From an uncultured Sulfitobacter sp. (lineage in GTDB: Bacteria; Pseudomonadota; Alphaproteobacteria; Rhodobacterales; Rhodobacteraceae), in assembly GCF_947499945.1 (NCBI RefSeq), contig NZ_CANMQD010000004.1, positions 248,001-312,000 on the forward strand: 64,000 bases of DNA. Direction: 5' to 3'. The position numbers and the translations under genes were made by a program. The notes beneath the pieces are model-generated. The model ran no database searches and was not told where the DNA came from. It was given only the letters and a program-made list of their open reading frames with translations. Shown piece by piece: positions 45,060 to 54,058 of the stretch. Within the stretch, counting starts at the first letter, position 1, and each line of letters begins with the position of its first letter.

Positions 45060-46166
45060 TCAAGACCTCAACCTGCTTCGATGATGCGAGAGCCAATATG
45101 CCAAGAGCGTGAGCGGCGTATTAGCCAGCGCCTGACGCTCTGCCATAGCAAGAAAATCGGTGAATGGAATCAGCCGCGAACGGATATTTTCCGCCTCTGT
45201 TTCAAGGCCTGACACCCGCGCCGCCCCTTCGGGCAGATCCGCAATCCCTACGAAGATGTGATAGTAGCCCGTGGAGTCCCCCGGACTTGGATAGCCGCGT
45301 GCAACCAGCTCCAGACGGTCAATCTCCAACTCCGCCTCTTCACGCGCTTCGCGCAGGGCGGTGTGTTCCGCCGTCTCACCCGCATCTATACGCCCTGCAA
45401 TGGGCTCAAGGTGCCAGACTTCTGGATCATTCCTCCCGATTGGCGCCATGCGGATCTGCTCTACCAGCAGTACGACATCGCGCACCGGATCGTAAGGCAG
45501 GACCAATGCGGCGTCCCCGCCGATGAAATATGAGCGCTCCAGCACGGGGGACATGGTGCCATCGAACCGTTCGTGGCGAAGGCTGACCTCGTCCACCGCG
45601 AAGTATCCAGTGTAGGCACGGAGCTGTTTCGTGATCTCGACCCTGCCGTCAAACACTCCTTGGCCCGCGTGCCAGTGCGCACCCAATACCTTTGACCATG
45701 CACGTGCACGAATTTGGGGGAACATCGCTGCCACTGCATCGCGGTCGTACGTGCCATAGTGGCCCATAACCTCTGCTGCGGCGTGGCACGACATCTCACC
45801 CCATTGTGTGCGCCACGTTACAAAGTCCCAAGCGCCTTGGGCCGTCCAGCGGTCTGTCGCGCAGACATAAACCTGTGCGTCCTGCCCACTCTCCAGCACC
45901 ACATCAATCAGATCATAGTCAAAACCGCCCTCGTAGAAATCGAGGCGGGCAATATCGACATCCGTAAGTCCAGAAACACACAGCCCCTGCGCACGCCCGC
46001 CCGCTTGCGCGACCAGCATCGGGAACGGCCCCTCAGCAACGGCAAAGGCAGCAAACTCTGGTAAAACTGCAGGTTTCAGGTTTTGAGCCCCAAGATCACG
46101 ACCTAGCACGATCTCCAACAGCGGGGCATGCCGTAAAGTGCCGTAAAAGAACAATGGTGCGGTCAT
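45060..46166 (-). CDS. trgB: TrgB-like fusion: gamma-glutamylcyclotransferase fold plus Nudix hydrolase
   Basis: A 368-residue fusion. Residues about 1-120 are an AIG2/gamma-glutamylcyclotransferase-like domain (PLFFYGTLRH at the start, LCVSGLTDVDIARLDFYEG). Residues about 210-360 are a Nudix domain of the ADP-ribose pyrophosphatase type, with Nudix box GRIDAGE...REAREEAELE; the final Gly of the consensus is Glu here. In Rhodobacter sphaeroides trgB with trgA gives tellurite resistance; the chemistry is not known. It starts right after trgA and precedes cysK. Confidence 0.87.
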   Translation of the reverse strand: MTAPLFFYGTLRHAPLLEIVLGRDLGAQNLKPAVLPEFAAFAVAEGPFPMLVAQAGGRAQGLCVSGLTDVDIARLDFYEGGFDYDLIDVVLESGQDAQVYVCATDRWTAQGAWDFVTWRTQWGEMSCHAAAEVMGHYGTYDRDAVAAMFPQIRARAWSKVLGAHWHAGQGVFDGRVEITKQLRAYTGYFAVDEVSLRHERFDGTMSPVLERSYFIGGDAALVLPYDPVRDVVLLVEQIRMAPIGRNDPEVWHLEPIAGRIDAGETAEHTALREAREEAELEIDRLELVARGYPSPGDSTGYYHIFVGIADLPEGAARVSGLETEAENIRSRLIPFTDFLAMAERQALANTPLTLLAYWLSHHRSRLRS

Positions 46167-46169
46167 GCC

Positions 46170-46610
46170 CTAGCGCCAGAGCTTGCCAGCTTGCTCAGCT
46201 GCGGGACCAACGACCAGAGCGCCCACAATCGCAGTCGCGAAAAACGTAGGGGTCGCGATCATAATGCCAAACTCAGAGGCAATCAGGAAAATCGCAGTCA
46301 GCGCCTCCATCGGACCATCGTAACGGTTTCGCATGGCAAGGCGGAACATCTCATAACATGAATGCGCAAATAGGCACCACAGGATCATCACGGCCGTCCC
46401 CGTGGCTCCGTTATTGATCGCTGAAACAAGGCCCCGCCCCACGCGCGGACCCACGACAACCCACCCCACACAGAGGCCGATAAATGCATTCACGTAGTTG
46501 AACCAGCCAAAGGCTGTCCCCTCTGGCATCAGGGGTCGAACAACATCAGACAAAAGCCATCCCAGAATGGCCAAAAGTACCGCCCCGACAAGGCGTGCTG
46601 CAGTAGGCAT
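46170..46610 (-). CDS. trgA: TrgA family membrane protein
   Basis: A 146-residue inner-membrane protein with four hydrophobic segments and the family features MPTAARLVGAVLLAILGWL, FGWFNYVNAFIGLCVGW and an end segment TAIVGALVVGPAAEQAGKLWR. The ATG at 46610 has GGAAG upstream; a longer start would intrude on the neighbouring gene. TrgA is linked to tellurite resistance in Rhodobacter. Only 3 bases separate it from trgB. Confidence 0.87.
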   Translation of the reverse strand: MPTAARLVGAVLLAILGWLLSDVVRPLMPEGTAFGWFNYVNAFIGLCVGWVVVGPRVGRGLVSAINNGATGTAVMILWCLFAHSCYEMFRLAMRNRYDGPMEALTAIFLIASEFGIMIATPTFFATAIVGALVVGPAAEQAGKLWR

Positions 46611-46639
46611 TGAGAGCTTCCTTCGATGCATCCACCGGA

Positions 46640-47848
46640 TTAGCCCGGTTTGCGCACCGTAATCTGGGTTACATCGCAATTTCCACTGTCAAATGTCGCT
46701 GCGCAAGAAGTGAGGTAAAAATTCCACATCCGCTTGAACCGCTCGTCAAAGCCCATCGCAGCGATTTGATCCCATTTTTCGTTGAATGTCTCATGCCAGC
46801 GGCGCAGCGTAATATCATAGCTTTTGCCAAACTCGACGGATTTTTCAACGGCCAAACCCGCCTTCTCGATCTGCTCGCGCAGCACCACAGGGCTGGGCAG
46901 CATGCCACCCGGAAAAATGTATTTCTGTATAAAGTCGACGCCGCGTTTGTAGACCTTCCAGCGTCGGTGGGCCACCGTGATGATCTGGAAGGTCGCCGTT
47001 TTGCCGGGCTTGAGGCGGTCGCGCACCGTTTCAAAGTAAACGGGCCAGTATTTCTCGCCAACGGCCTCGAACATCTCGATGCTGGCGATCCCGTCATAAA
47101 GACCTTTTTCGTCGCGGTAGTCCTGCAACTTGAACGTCACCTTATCCGAAAGCCCTGCTTTTTCAATGCGGTCCACTGCGTACTTAAACTGCTCTTCTGA
47201 AATTGTGAGGCAGGTCACTTGCAATCCCCGCTCGGCAGCAGCGTATTCAGCAAACCCACCCCAACCACAACCGATCTCAAGCACATGATCGCCCGGCGCG
47301 ACACCCATTTCGTCGACCATGGATTTGTATTTCTCGATCTGCGCGGCTTCCATACTTTGCTGGGGGTCTGTAAAAATTGCGCTCGAATAGCTCATCGTGT
47401 CATCAAGCCATAGGCCATAGAAGTCATTGCCAAGATCATAGTGGTAGGAAATGTTCTTGCGCGCTTGCTCCTTCGAATTGCGCTGCAACCAGAACCGCAC
47501 CTGCTCATAACGGCGCACGAGTCCCATACCTGGAAATCCGTCATAGATGTCTTCGTTATCGGCATGGATAAAATCCATAAACGCTTGCAAATCAGGCGTG
47601 CTCCACCAACCATCAAGATAGGCATCACAAAACCCCAGATCGCCTTCACGGATCAGACGGGCAAACAAATCGACATTGTGAATGTCCAATTCCGCAACCG
47701 GGCCGGGGTTCTGCCCCTCGGCGCGAAATCGGCGCCCGTCTGGCAGCACAAAATCAATCCGCCCGTAGCGCAGCGATGACGCCATACCCATAACGCGCGC
47801 GAAATATCGTGGCAGGTTTTTCTGCCCTTCGGTTGTCGTTAAAATCAT
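46640..47848 (-). CDS. cfa: Cyclopropane-fatty-acyl-phospholipid synthase family methyltransferase
   Basis: A 402-residue SAM-dependent lipid methyltransferase. After an N-terminal lipid-binding region, residues about 130-390 hold the catalytic domain: ISYHYDLGNDFYGLWLD, the SAM loop VLEIGCGWGGFAEYAA, TISEEQ, IEMFEAVGEKYW and KYIFPGGMLPS. It would add a methylene bridge or methyl group to membrane acyl chains. AGGGA lies before the ATG. The family also includes enzymes with other methyl transfers, so cfa is used in the family sense. Confidence 0.9.
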   Translation of the reverse strand: MILTTTEGQKNLPRYFARVMGMASSLRYGRIDFVLPDGRRFRAEGQNPGPVAELDIHNVDLFARLIREGDLGFCDAYLDGWWSTPDLQAFMDFIHADNEDIYDGFPGMGLVRRYEQVRFWLQRNSKEQARKNISYHYDLGNDFYGLWLDDTMSYSSAIFTDPQQSMEAAQIEKYKSMVDEMGVAPGDHVLEIGCGWGGFAEYAAAERGLQVTCLTISEEQFKYAVDRIEKAGLSDKVTFKLQDYRDEKGLYDGIASIEMFEAVGEKYWPVYFETVRDRLKPGKTATFQIITVAHRRWKVYKRGVDFIQKYIFPGGMLPSPVVLREQIEKAGLAVEKSVEFGKSYDITLRRWHETFNEKWDQIAAMGFDERFKRMWNFYLTSCAATFDSGNCDVTQITVRKPG

Positions 47849-47910
47849 TACATGTCCCTACCCGTCGGCTTAGCCGCTAATTTACCTAAGAAAAATGTGA
47901 TGCGAAACCG

Positions 47911-49353
47911 CTAAAAACTCTTGTTGGAATAGGCATCCAACGCGCGCTTGCGTCCCTCACCGACGTCGACCACGGGATCGGGATAGGTGTCACTTGCCGC
48001 CATATTCCAATGACGCGGGATCGCTTCAAAATACGCAAGTGCATCTTTGTGCTGCGCACCGCGCCCTTCGGCGATCCAGCGCCCCGCATAATCGCGGTTT
48101 TTGTCGAATTTGTCGAGCTGTGTCACAGGATTGAACACACGGAAGTATGGCGTGGCATCGGGGCCAGAGCCTGCCGACCACTGCCACCCCATGGCGTTGG
48201 ACGCGGGGTCCCAGTCGATCAGACACTCCTCGAACCACTTTTGCCCGATGCGCCAATGGCACAGCAAATGTTTGGTCAGGTAGCTGGCCACGATCATGCG
48301 TCCGCGGTTGTGCATCCGCCCTGTCACATACATCTCGCGCATGGCCGCATCGACAAAGGGGATGCCCGTGCGCCCCTGCTTCCACGCCTTCACCTCTGCA
48401 CGGCGCTCGTCCTCGTTCCAGTCAAAGGCTTCCCACTCCTCGCGCCAGTTGCGGTCTAAGATACGTGGCGTGTGGTGCATGAGATGGTAGGCAAATTCGC
48501 GCCAGACCAATTCCTTGAGAAAGGTCTCGGCCCCCGCCTTGCCCTCTTGCAGCGCGCGTTGGCCTGCGTGCCAGCATTGGTTCGGACTGATCTCGCCAAG
48601 GGCGAGGTTCTCGCTCAGGTTCGATGTGCCATCGACACCGGGCAAATCGCGGGTGGTGTTATAATCGGCCACCTTATGCGCCAGAAACGCACCGAGGCGC
48701 GATTGCGCTGCTTTTTCACCCAGTTGCACAAAGGGGCGCACCACATCCGCTCCGCGCATCATTGCTGCGTCCATTTTCCAATCGGCCAGATCATCGCTAG
48801 CAGGCCAACTAGGAGGTGCTTTGATCGTTGGTGGTGCTTTCAGCGGCACCTCGACGTCACGGTCTTTCACATTGCGCCAGAAGGGTGTGTAAACCTTGTA
48901 ATATCCACCTGTCTTTGTCTCGACGGTCCAAGGCTCGAACATAATATGCCCCCCAAAGGACTTCGCCTCGATCCCCTGCTCTCTGAGTGCAGATTTTGCT
49001 TCGGTATCGCGGGCAATCGCATCTGGATCATATTGGCGCGTCCAATAGACTGCCCCTGCCCCTGTCTCTTTAATCAAAGCCTGCAAAGCTTCCAGTGCGC
49101 TGTCGTTGCGGCGCAGGATAAGACGGCTGCCCGCGTCCTCCAAGGCAGCGCCATGATGCCCAAGCCCGAGCCCCATGCGAAATTTTGGCGCGGCGCCCAA
49201 TGAAGCAAATTGCGTATCAAGGATAAACACAGGAATCACAGGCCGCTCGGACTCACAGGCGGCATGAAGGGCGGGATGGTCGCTCAGCCGTAAATCACGG
49301 CGCAACCATAGAATAATCGGGGAAGTCTCGCTCAACGGATCACCTTTGTTCAT
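47911..49353 (-). CDS. phrB: Deoxyribodipyrimidine photolyase
   Basis: A photolyase of about 480 residues that repairs UV-made cyclobutane dimers with light. The N-terminal antenna domain begins IILWLRRDLRLSDHPAL. The FAD domain has ELVWREFAYHLMHHTP, GRTGIPFVDAAMREMYVTGRMHNRGRM, and GWQWSAGSGPDATPYFRVFNP. The start is uncertain: ATG at 49353 or, with AAGGTGA well placed before it, TTG at 49335, which gives the commoner short N-terminus. It follows the class V aminotransferase gene at 21 bases or more. Confidence 0.93.
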   Translation of the reverse strand: MNKGDPLSETSPIILWLRRDLRLSDHPALHAACESERPVIPVFILDTQFASLGAAPKFRMGLGLGHHGAALEDAGSRLILRRNDSALEALQALIKETGAGAVYWTRQYDPDAIARDTEAKSALREQGIEAKSFGGHIMFEPWTVETKTGGYYKVYTPFWRNVKDRDVEVPLKAPPTIKAPPSWPASDDLADWKMDAAMMRGADVVRPFVQLGEKAAQSRLGAFLAHKVADYNTTRDLPGVDGTSNLSENLALGEISPNQCWHAGQRALQEGKAGAETFLKELVWREFAYHLMHHTPRILDRNWREEWEAFDWNEDERRAEVKAWKQGRTGIPFVDAAMREMYVTGRMHNRGRMIVASYLTKHLLCHWRIGQKWFEECLIDWDPASNAMGWQWSAGSGPDATPYFRVFNPVTQLDKFDKNRDYAGRWIAEGRGAQHKDALAYFEAIPRHWNMAASDTYPDPVVDVGEGRKRALDAYSNKSF

Positions 49354-49401
49354 CTTTGTGTAACGACTTAGGCCAGCCACAGCATGATCAAGGCAAATAC
49401 C

Positions 49402-50625
49402 TCACAAAACATCATCTAACGCGGTCAAAAGCTGATCTATTTCCGCTTGGCTCGTGTAATGTGTGAAACTCAGGCGCAAAACACCCACTTCAGGATCAAC
49501 GCCCATCGCTTTCAAGGCGCGCACCGCATAGAAATCCCCACCACCCGCCATGACACCCTTGGCAGCCAGATCGCGCGCGACCTCCTCGCCTGCACGGTTA
49601 AGTGCTAGTGCCACAGTCGGCGCACGGCCCTGTGCATTGTCCGAACCGATAAGCCGCACCGAATTTCGCGATTTCACCGCGTCCAGAAGTTGTTGCAAAA
49701 GGTCTGTCTCATGATCGCGCATCAGGTCATGCACAAATACGCCCCGCGCCGTTGCATCCGCAGTGCCGCCCCCGTGATGGGCATAAAGCGCGTCCACATA
49801 GTCAGCCATTCCCGCGCAGGCCGCAACTTGTGCATGATCTGGCCCAGCAGGAGTAAACCGTTTGTAAAGGGTCCCCCCATTGAAGAAATGCCCTTGGTTC
49901 GGCAGGAGTTCTGCCAACGCGCGACGTACCACCATCAACCCCTGATGCGGACCATAGGTTTTATAGGCCGAGAACATGTAGATATCAGGCCCCAAGGCCC
50001 CCACGTCGACAAAACCGTGCGGCGCATAGGACACGCCGTCAACGCAAACAAATGCACCCGCCGCATGAGCGAGGGCGGTGATCTCCGTCACGGGATTGAT
50101 TTCCCCCACTACATTTGAGCAGTGGGGGAAACAAACCAGCCGCACCTTCTCATCCAGCAGGTCCTCAAGGTCGGAAGGATCCAGATGCCCACTCTCGGGA
50201 TCTATCTGCCACTCACGGATTTCGATGCCCTGCTCCGCCAATCTGCGCCACGGACCGGTGTTGGCCTCATGGTCCTGATTGGTCACGATGATTGCCTCGC
50301 CCGCTTCCATCATCTGGCCAAAGGCTTGGGCCAGCACATAGACATTCTGGGACGTGGACGGCCCGAACGACAGCTCGTCAGCGTCAACACCAAGGAGCGC
50401 GGACATGCGCGTGCGCGCCTCGTCCATCTCCGCTCCCCCCAAGGTGCTGGCGGCATAGGGCGCATAGGGCTGCACTTTACGCTGGGTGTAAAACCGGGTG
50501 AGCCGGTCCACTACAGCACGACAGGTATATGATCCACCAGCGTTTTCGAAAAACGCCTGCCCCTGCAAGACAGGTTCCGCAAACGCGGGAAACTGGCTGC
50601 GTACAAATTTTGTATCAAGTTTCAT
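49402..50625 (-). CDS. PLP-dependent class V aminotransferase (cysteine desulfurase-like)
   Basis: A 407-residue PLP enzyme of the aminotransferase class V group, close to the cysteine-desulfurase-like subfamily. It begins MKLDTKFVRSQFPAF and has SFGPSTSQNVYVLAQA, DHEANTGPWRRL, VCVDGVSYAPHGFVDV and the PLP Lys in MFSAYKTYGPHQG near residue 222. The IscS-type mobile Cys loop is not apparent, so desulfurase activity should not be assumed. The ATG at 50625 matches the family start. A terminator for the upstream acuI lies just before it. Confidence 0.85.
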   Translation of the reverse strand: MKLDTKFVRSQFPAFAEPVLQGQAFFENAGGSYTCRAVVDRLTRFYTQRKVQPYAPYAASTLGGAEMDEARTRMSALLGVDADELSFGPSTSQNVYVLAQAFGQMMEAGEAIIVTNQDHEANTGPWRRLAEQGIEIREWQIDPESGHLDPSDLEDLLDEKVRLVCFPHCSNVVGEINPVTEITALAHAAGAFVCVDGVSYAPHGFVDVGALGPDIYMFSAYKTYGPHQGLMVVRRALAELLPNQGHFFNGGTLYKRFTPAGPDHAQVAACAGMADYVDALYAHHGGGTADATARGVFVHDLMRDHETDLLQQLLDAVKSRNSVRLIGSDNAQGRAPTVALALNRAGEEVARDLAAKGVMAGGGDFYAVRALKAMGVDPEVGVLRLSFTHYTSQAEIDQLLTALDDVL

Positions 50626-50664
50626 GGCACCACGATCATCCAGCACTGCGCCCACGTCAAATGC

Positions 50665-50698
50665 AAAAAGCCCCTAAGGCTATACCTTAGGGGCTTTT
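50665..50698 (-). terminator. Terminator after acuI
   Basis: The stem AAGCCCCTAAGG pairs perfectly with CCTTAGGGGCTT around a short loop, followed on the minus strand by TTTTTGC. It ends the DUF2182-dmdA-acuI transcript. The A-run on the other flank would also allow weak action on the plus strand. Confidence 0.88.
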
Positions 50699-50720
50699 CA
50701 CACGGATCTCAAAACAAGGA

Positions 50721-51707
50721 TCAGGCGTTTACATCAACCACGACGCGCCCTTTGACCTGACCGTTCAGGATATCCGCCGTCAGTTTTGGCAGATCAGACA
50801 GTTTCGCAGGCACAACCATGGCCTCCAGCTTGTCCATGGGCAGATCCTTGGCAACACGCTCCCATGCGCGAAGGCGGTTGTCATAAGGCTGCATCACGGA
50901 ATCGATGCCTAACAAGTTCACACCGCGCAGCAAGAATGGAATGACAGTCGCAGGTAACCCCGCGCCTCCCGCCAGACCGACAGAAGCAACTGACGCGCCA
51001 TATTGCATCTGGCCCAAGACCCGTGCCAGCATCGCACCACCAACCGCATCAATACAGCCACCCCATGTTTCGCCTTCCAGCGGACGCTTGACTGTTTCGT
51101 TGATCTCTTCGCGGGCGACAATCTGCGTGGCCCCCAGCGATTTTAGATAATCTGCTGTTTCGGGACGCCCTGTCACGCCAGCAACTTCATAGCCGAGATT
51201 GGCCAAAATCGCGACAGCAACAGAGCCAACACCCCCCGCAGCGCCCGTGACCAAAACGGGACCGGATTTGATCCCGTGATCCTCAAGCGCCATCACTGAC
51301 AGCATAGAGGTGAAGCCAGCCGTGCCCACGGCCATCGCCTGACGCGCATCCAGCCCCGCTGGCAGTGGCACAAGCCAATCGGCCTTCACCCGCGCCTTTT
51401 GCGCGTACCCGCCCCAGTGTGCTTCTCCAACACGCCAGCCGGTCAAAACTACCTTGTCACCCGCCTTGTAGCGCGGGTCGGACGATGCCTCGACAGTGCC
51501 TGCAAAATCAATGCCTGGCACATGCGGGTAATTCCGCACCAAACCACCACCACCGGGGCTCATGCACAGACCGTCTTTGTAATTCACCGTCGTATATTCC
51601 ACTGCCACCAGCACATCACCATCCGGCAACTGGTCCTCGGAAATCTGGGTAATCGCAGCAGAGGTCTTACCCTCGTCATCTTTGGTCACAATCAGCGCAT
51701 CAAACAT
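50721..51707 (-). CDS. acuI: Acryloyl-CoA reductase AcuI
   Basis: A 328-residue zinc-free medium-chain dehydrogenase of the YhdH/AcuI group, which reduces toxic acryloyl-CoA to propionyl-CoA with NADPH. Signatures are TTVNYKDGLCMSPGGG, YPHVPGIDFAGTVE, the nucleotide loop VTGAAGGVGSVAVAILA and GLAGGAGLPATVIPFLLRGVNLLGIDSV. The ATG at 51707 has AGGAGAG upstream. It is downstream of dmdA, the pairing found in Ruegeria pomeroyi, tying DMSP demethylation to clearance of the acrylate from DMSP cleavage. Confidence 0.92.
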   Translation of the reverse strand: MFDALIVTKDDEGKTSAAITQISEDQLPDGDVLVAVEYTTVNYKDGLCMSPGGGGLVRNYPHVPGIDFAGTVEASSDPRYKAGDKVVLTGWRVGEAHWGGYAQKARVKADWLVPLPAGLDARQAMAVGTAGFTSMLSVMALEDHGIKSGPVLVTGAAGGVGSVAVAILANLGYEVAGVTGRPETADYLKSLGATQIVAREEINETVKRPLEGETWGGCIDAVGGAMLARVLGQMQYGASVASVGLAGGAGLPATVIPFLLRGVNLLGIDSVMQPYDNRLRAWERVAKDLPMDKLEAMVVPAKLSDLPKLTADILNGQVKGRVVVDVNA

Positions 51708-51770
51708 CTGTCTCTCCTCTGGGGAATTTCCCCTATTGCTCATTTATTCTTCATTTGGCCCTAAAACTAC

Positions 51771-51780
51771 GGGGGGGGGG
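51771..51780. repeat. Run of ten G (ten C in the transcript) between dmdA and acuI
   Basis: A homopolymer of ten G on the plus strand lies 36 bases past the dmdA stop. Next to it, TCGGG/CCCGA can form a small hairpin (51781-51796). No other homopolymer of this length was noticed in the window. Confidence 0.95.
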
Positions 51781-51815
51781 TCGGGACCGGCCCCGATCCG
51801 GTACCTTCAAATCGC

Positions 51816-52919
51816 TCAGGCCCAGAAAGCCTCACGCACAACTGCATCGCGCAGCCCGTCAGGCGTTTCAACCCTCAATGCCATGCCTTCGTCCCAATGG
51901 GTCATCCGCACCATGCCGATAGCGACATTGGTATTAAAATCCGGGGACCACGCAGCGGAAGTAACCTGCCCCACGCGCTTGGTGCCAGCCATCAGCGGCC
52001 AGACACGATCACACCCGGGCACTTTGCCGCCCGCAATATCAATTGCACGCACCTGTTGCACAGGTCCTTCCTTTGCGACACGCAAAAGCGCATCACGGCC
52101 AATACAACCGATTGCAGTTTGCGTATCACAGAACCTGCCCAATCCGCATTCATGCGGCGTGTTATCATCAGTCATGTCATTGCCATAGCTGAGCAAACCA
52201 CCCTCGACCCGCTCAATCCCATTGGGACAGCCTGCACGCACATCCATATCCTTGCCCGCTTCCATAAGCGCGTTCCATAAAGGCATGCCCATTTCGGTCC
52301 CGTCGACATAAATCTCGAATCCCCCTTGCTTGGAATACCCCGAGCGCGCAATCGCCATAGAACGACCCTGAAAATCGAACATACCAAAGCGGAAAAAGCG
52401 GATATCACGCACTGCATCGCCAAAGACATGGGCCATCAGATCCTCCGCCTTTGGTCCTTGGATCGCCAGCGGGCTTATATCAGGCTCGTCAATCAGCACG
52501 TCCAGACGATAACCGTTTGCAATACCCTTGACCCACAACAACAGATCGCTGTCAGCGATAGAAATCCACCATCGGTCCTCGGCAAGTTTCACACAAACCG
52601 GATCATTGAGCATGCCACCCGTCTCATCCACGATGGGTACATAGAAGCAGCGGCCGGGCAGCATGCCGCGCAGATCACGCGGCGTGAGCATCTGCATCAA
52701 GCGCGCCGCATCAGGGCCACGCAACTCCACCTGCCGCTCGGCTGCCACATCCCAAATCTGCACAGCGTTCTTCAGGTGGTGATAATCCTCCTCAACGCTT
52801 TTGAACATGGTAGGCAAAAGCATGCGGTTATAGACCGTGTAGGCTGTCACCCCAGCCGCCTCGACACCCTCAGAGAACGGTGTACGGCGCAAACGCCGCG
52901 TTTGTGAAATAAGCGCCAT
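51816..52919 (-). CDS. dmdA: Dimethylsulfoniopropionate demethylase DmdA
   Basis: A 367-residue tetrahydrofolate-dependent demethylase of the GcvT-like family that turns DMSP into methylmercaptopropionate. The N-terminus RRLRRTPFSEGVEAAGVTAYTVYN is close to the Ruegeria pomeroyi DmdA as I recall it. So are MLTPRDLRGMLPGRCFYVPIVDETGGMLNDPV, PDISPLAIQGPKAEDLMAHVFGDAVRDIRFFRF, RAGCPNGIERVEGGLLSYGNDMT and ECGLGRFC. Its start overlaps the stop of the DinB-family gene (ATGA), and acuI follows, which supports the assignment over other aminomethyltransferase relatives. Confidence 0.92.
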   Translation of the reverse strand: MALISQTRRLRRTPFSEGVEAAGVTAYTVYNRMLLPTMFKSVEEDYHHLKNAVQIWDVAAERQVELRGPDAARLMQMLTPRDLRGMLPGRCFYVPIVDETGGMLNDPVCVKLAEDRWWISIADSDLLLWVKGIANGYRLDVLIDEPDISPLAIQGPKAEDLMAHVFGDAVRDIRFFRFGMFDFQGRSMAIARSGYSKQGGFEIYVDGTEMGMPLWNALMEAGKDMDVRAGCPNGIERVEGGLLSYGNDMTDDNTPHECGLGRFCDTQTAIGCIGRDALLRVAKEGPVQQVRAIDIAGGKVPGCDRVWPLMAGTKRVGQVTSAAWSPDFNTNVAIGMVRMTHWDEGMALRVETPDGLRDAVVREAFWA

Positions 52920-53425
52920 CAGGCGTCCTCCGGCATGAATATAAGATCCGACACAGGCGGGGTTATTCCCATCTGTGACAGCATCTGACTGACCTGACCG
53001 CGATGATGGGTCTGGTGATTAAACAAACTGGCGATACAAATCGCTTTGGATTTGTGCATATTTTGACCCGACGCCTTGGAGTACCACTCCTCAGTGCCCA
53101 ACAGGTCTACATTCGAGAGCGTCTCTGCCCAAATACGAATGCGCCCGTCCATACGAAACCGTTCCGCATCCCAAGCGCCGATAGTGGGTGTAAGCTCGGT
53201 ATGCACGACACCCTCTATCGGCGCAGGCACATCACTACACCAACGGCTCATCCAAAGGGTGTCTCCCCACAGAATGTGGTTGAGCGTGGCAAAGATCGAG
53301 CCAAAGAATGCACCGCGATCCTTGGTTAGCTCCACTTGATCCATCGAACGAACGATGCCGCGCAACTGGCTGTTTTGCCACGAATTGTAGCGTGCCATTT
53401 GCAAAACATATTCCTTTTGGATCAC
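52919..53425 (-). CDS. DinB-family protein (four-helix metal-binding fold)
   Basis: A 168-residue protein of the DinB/YfiT four-helix group. The three conserved His are visible: ATLNHILWGD near residue 50, and FNHQTHHRGQVSQML near residues 133-137, expected to bind a metal. Some relatives are thiol-dependent transferases. The start is the GTG at 53425, which overlaps the DUF1326 stop (GTGA); its stop overlaps dmdA. This double coupling fixes it in the DMSP operon, but its job there is unknown. Confidence 0.85.
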   Translation of the reverse strand: MIQKEYVLQMARYNSWQNSQLRGIVRSMDQVELTKDRGAFFGSIFATLNHILWGDTLWMSRWCSDVPAPIEGVVHTELTPTIGAWDAERFRMDGRIRIWAETLSNVDLLGTEEWYSKASGQNMHKSKAICIASLFNHQTHHRGQVSQMLSQMGITPPVSDLIFMPEDA

Positions 53426-54054
53426 GCGGCACCCTTCCAGTCGATCGGGCAAATCTCGGCTGACTTACCGCCAAAATCCCAAACGCGACCATAGTCGCGC
53501 ACTTTGGACTTAACGCCCACGGCGGCGATAATGTCAGGACCCATCCAGTATTTGGAGTTGGAGATCATGACGGGATGATCGGGCTGCGCACCGTCGATCA
53601 TCTCGATCTCGCCCGAAATTTTGCGGCCAATCTTGATGCTGCGTTTCTTGCCATCGCGGATGATCTCGACGGGGGCCCGCTCTGCCCCGATGATCTCGGA
53701 CACTAGCATGGTGAAAAGACCCGTTGTGCCGCCCGCAGCACCCGAGAAAATCTGGAGCAAGCCGTTGTAAGCCGCCTCCGAGGCACGTTCGTCCACATAG
53801 GCACCCACACGCCAGTTCCCCTCACCCATACGACCCGGAATATCCACAAGCAGACCTACGTTCAGACCGCTCAGATCTTCGCCCTCAAAATTGCCCTCAT
53901 CAATGGCAATCGCCATCCACGCGTGGCAGTGCCCCTCCGTGGGTGGATGCGCGCCAAGGCTGACGACGCAGGGACAGAACAACTCACACGAGCAGTTCAA
54001 GAACAGCTCTCCCTTGATCGCCCAGTTCGCAGGCGTCATCTCTCTGTTACCCAT
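53422..54054 (-). CDS. DUF1326 domain protein
   Basis: A 210-residue soluble protein of the DUF1326 family. The motif FLNCSCELFCPCVVS near residues 20-33 places four Cys in a pattern suited to metal or thiol chemistry. EGHCHAWMAIAIDEGNFEGEDLSGL follows. The ATG at 54054 has GGGAGG at 8 bases; an in-frame start at 54096 lies inside the previous gene. DUF1326 genes commonly sit beside DUF2182 genes, as here. Its activity is unknown. Confidence 0.87.
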   Translation of the reverse strand: MGNREMTPANWAIKGELFLNCSCELFCPCVVSLGAHPPTEGHCHAWMAIAIDEGNFEGEDLSGLNVGLLVDIPGRMGEGNWRVGAYVDERASEAAYNGLLQIFSGAAGGTTGLFTMLVSEIIGAERAPVEIIRDGKKRSIKIGRKISGEIEMIDGAQPDHPVMISNSKYWMGPDIIAAVGVKSKVRDYGRVWDFGGKSAEICPIDWKGAA

Positions 54055-54058
54055 CGCA

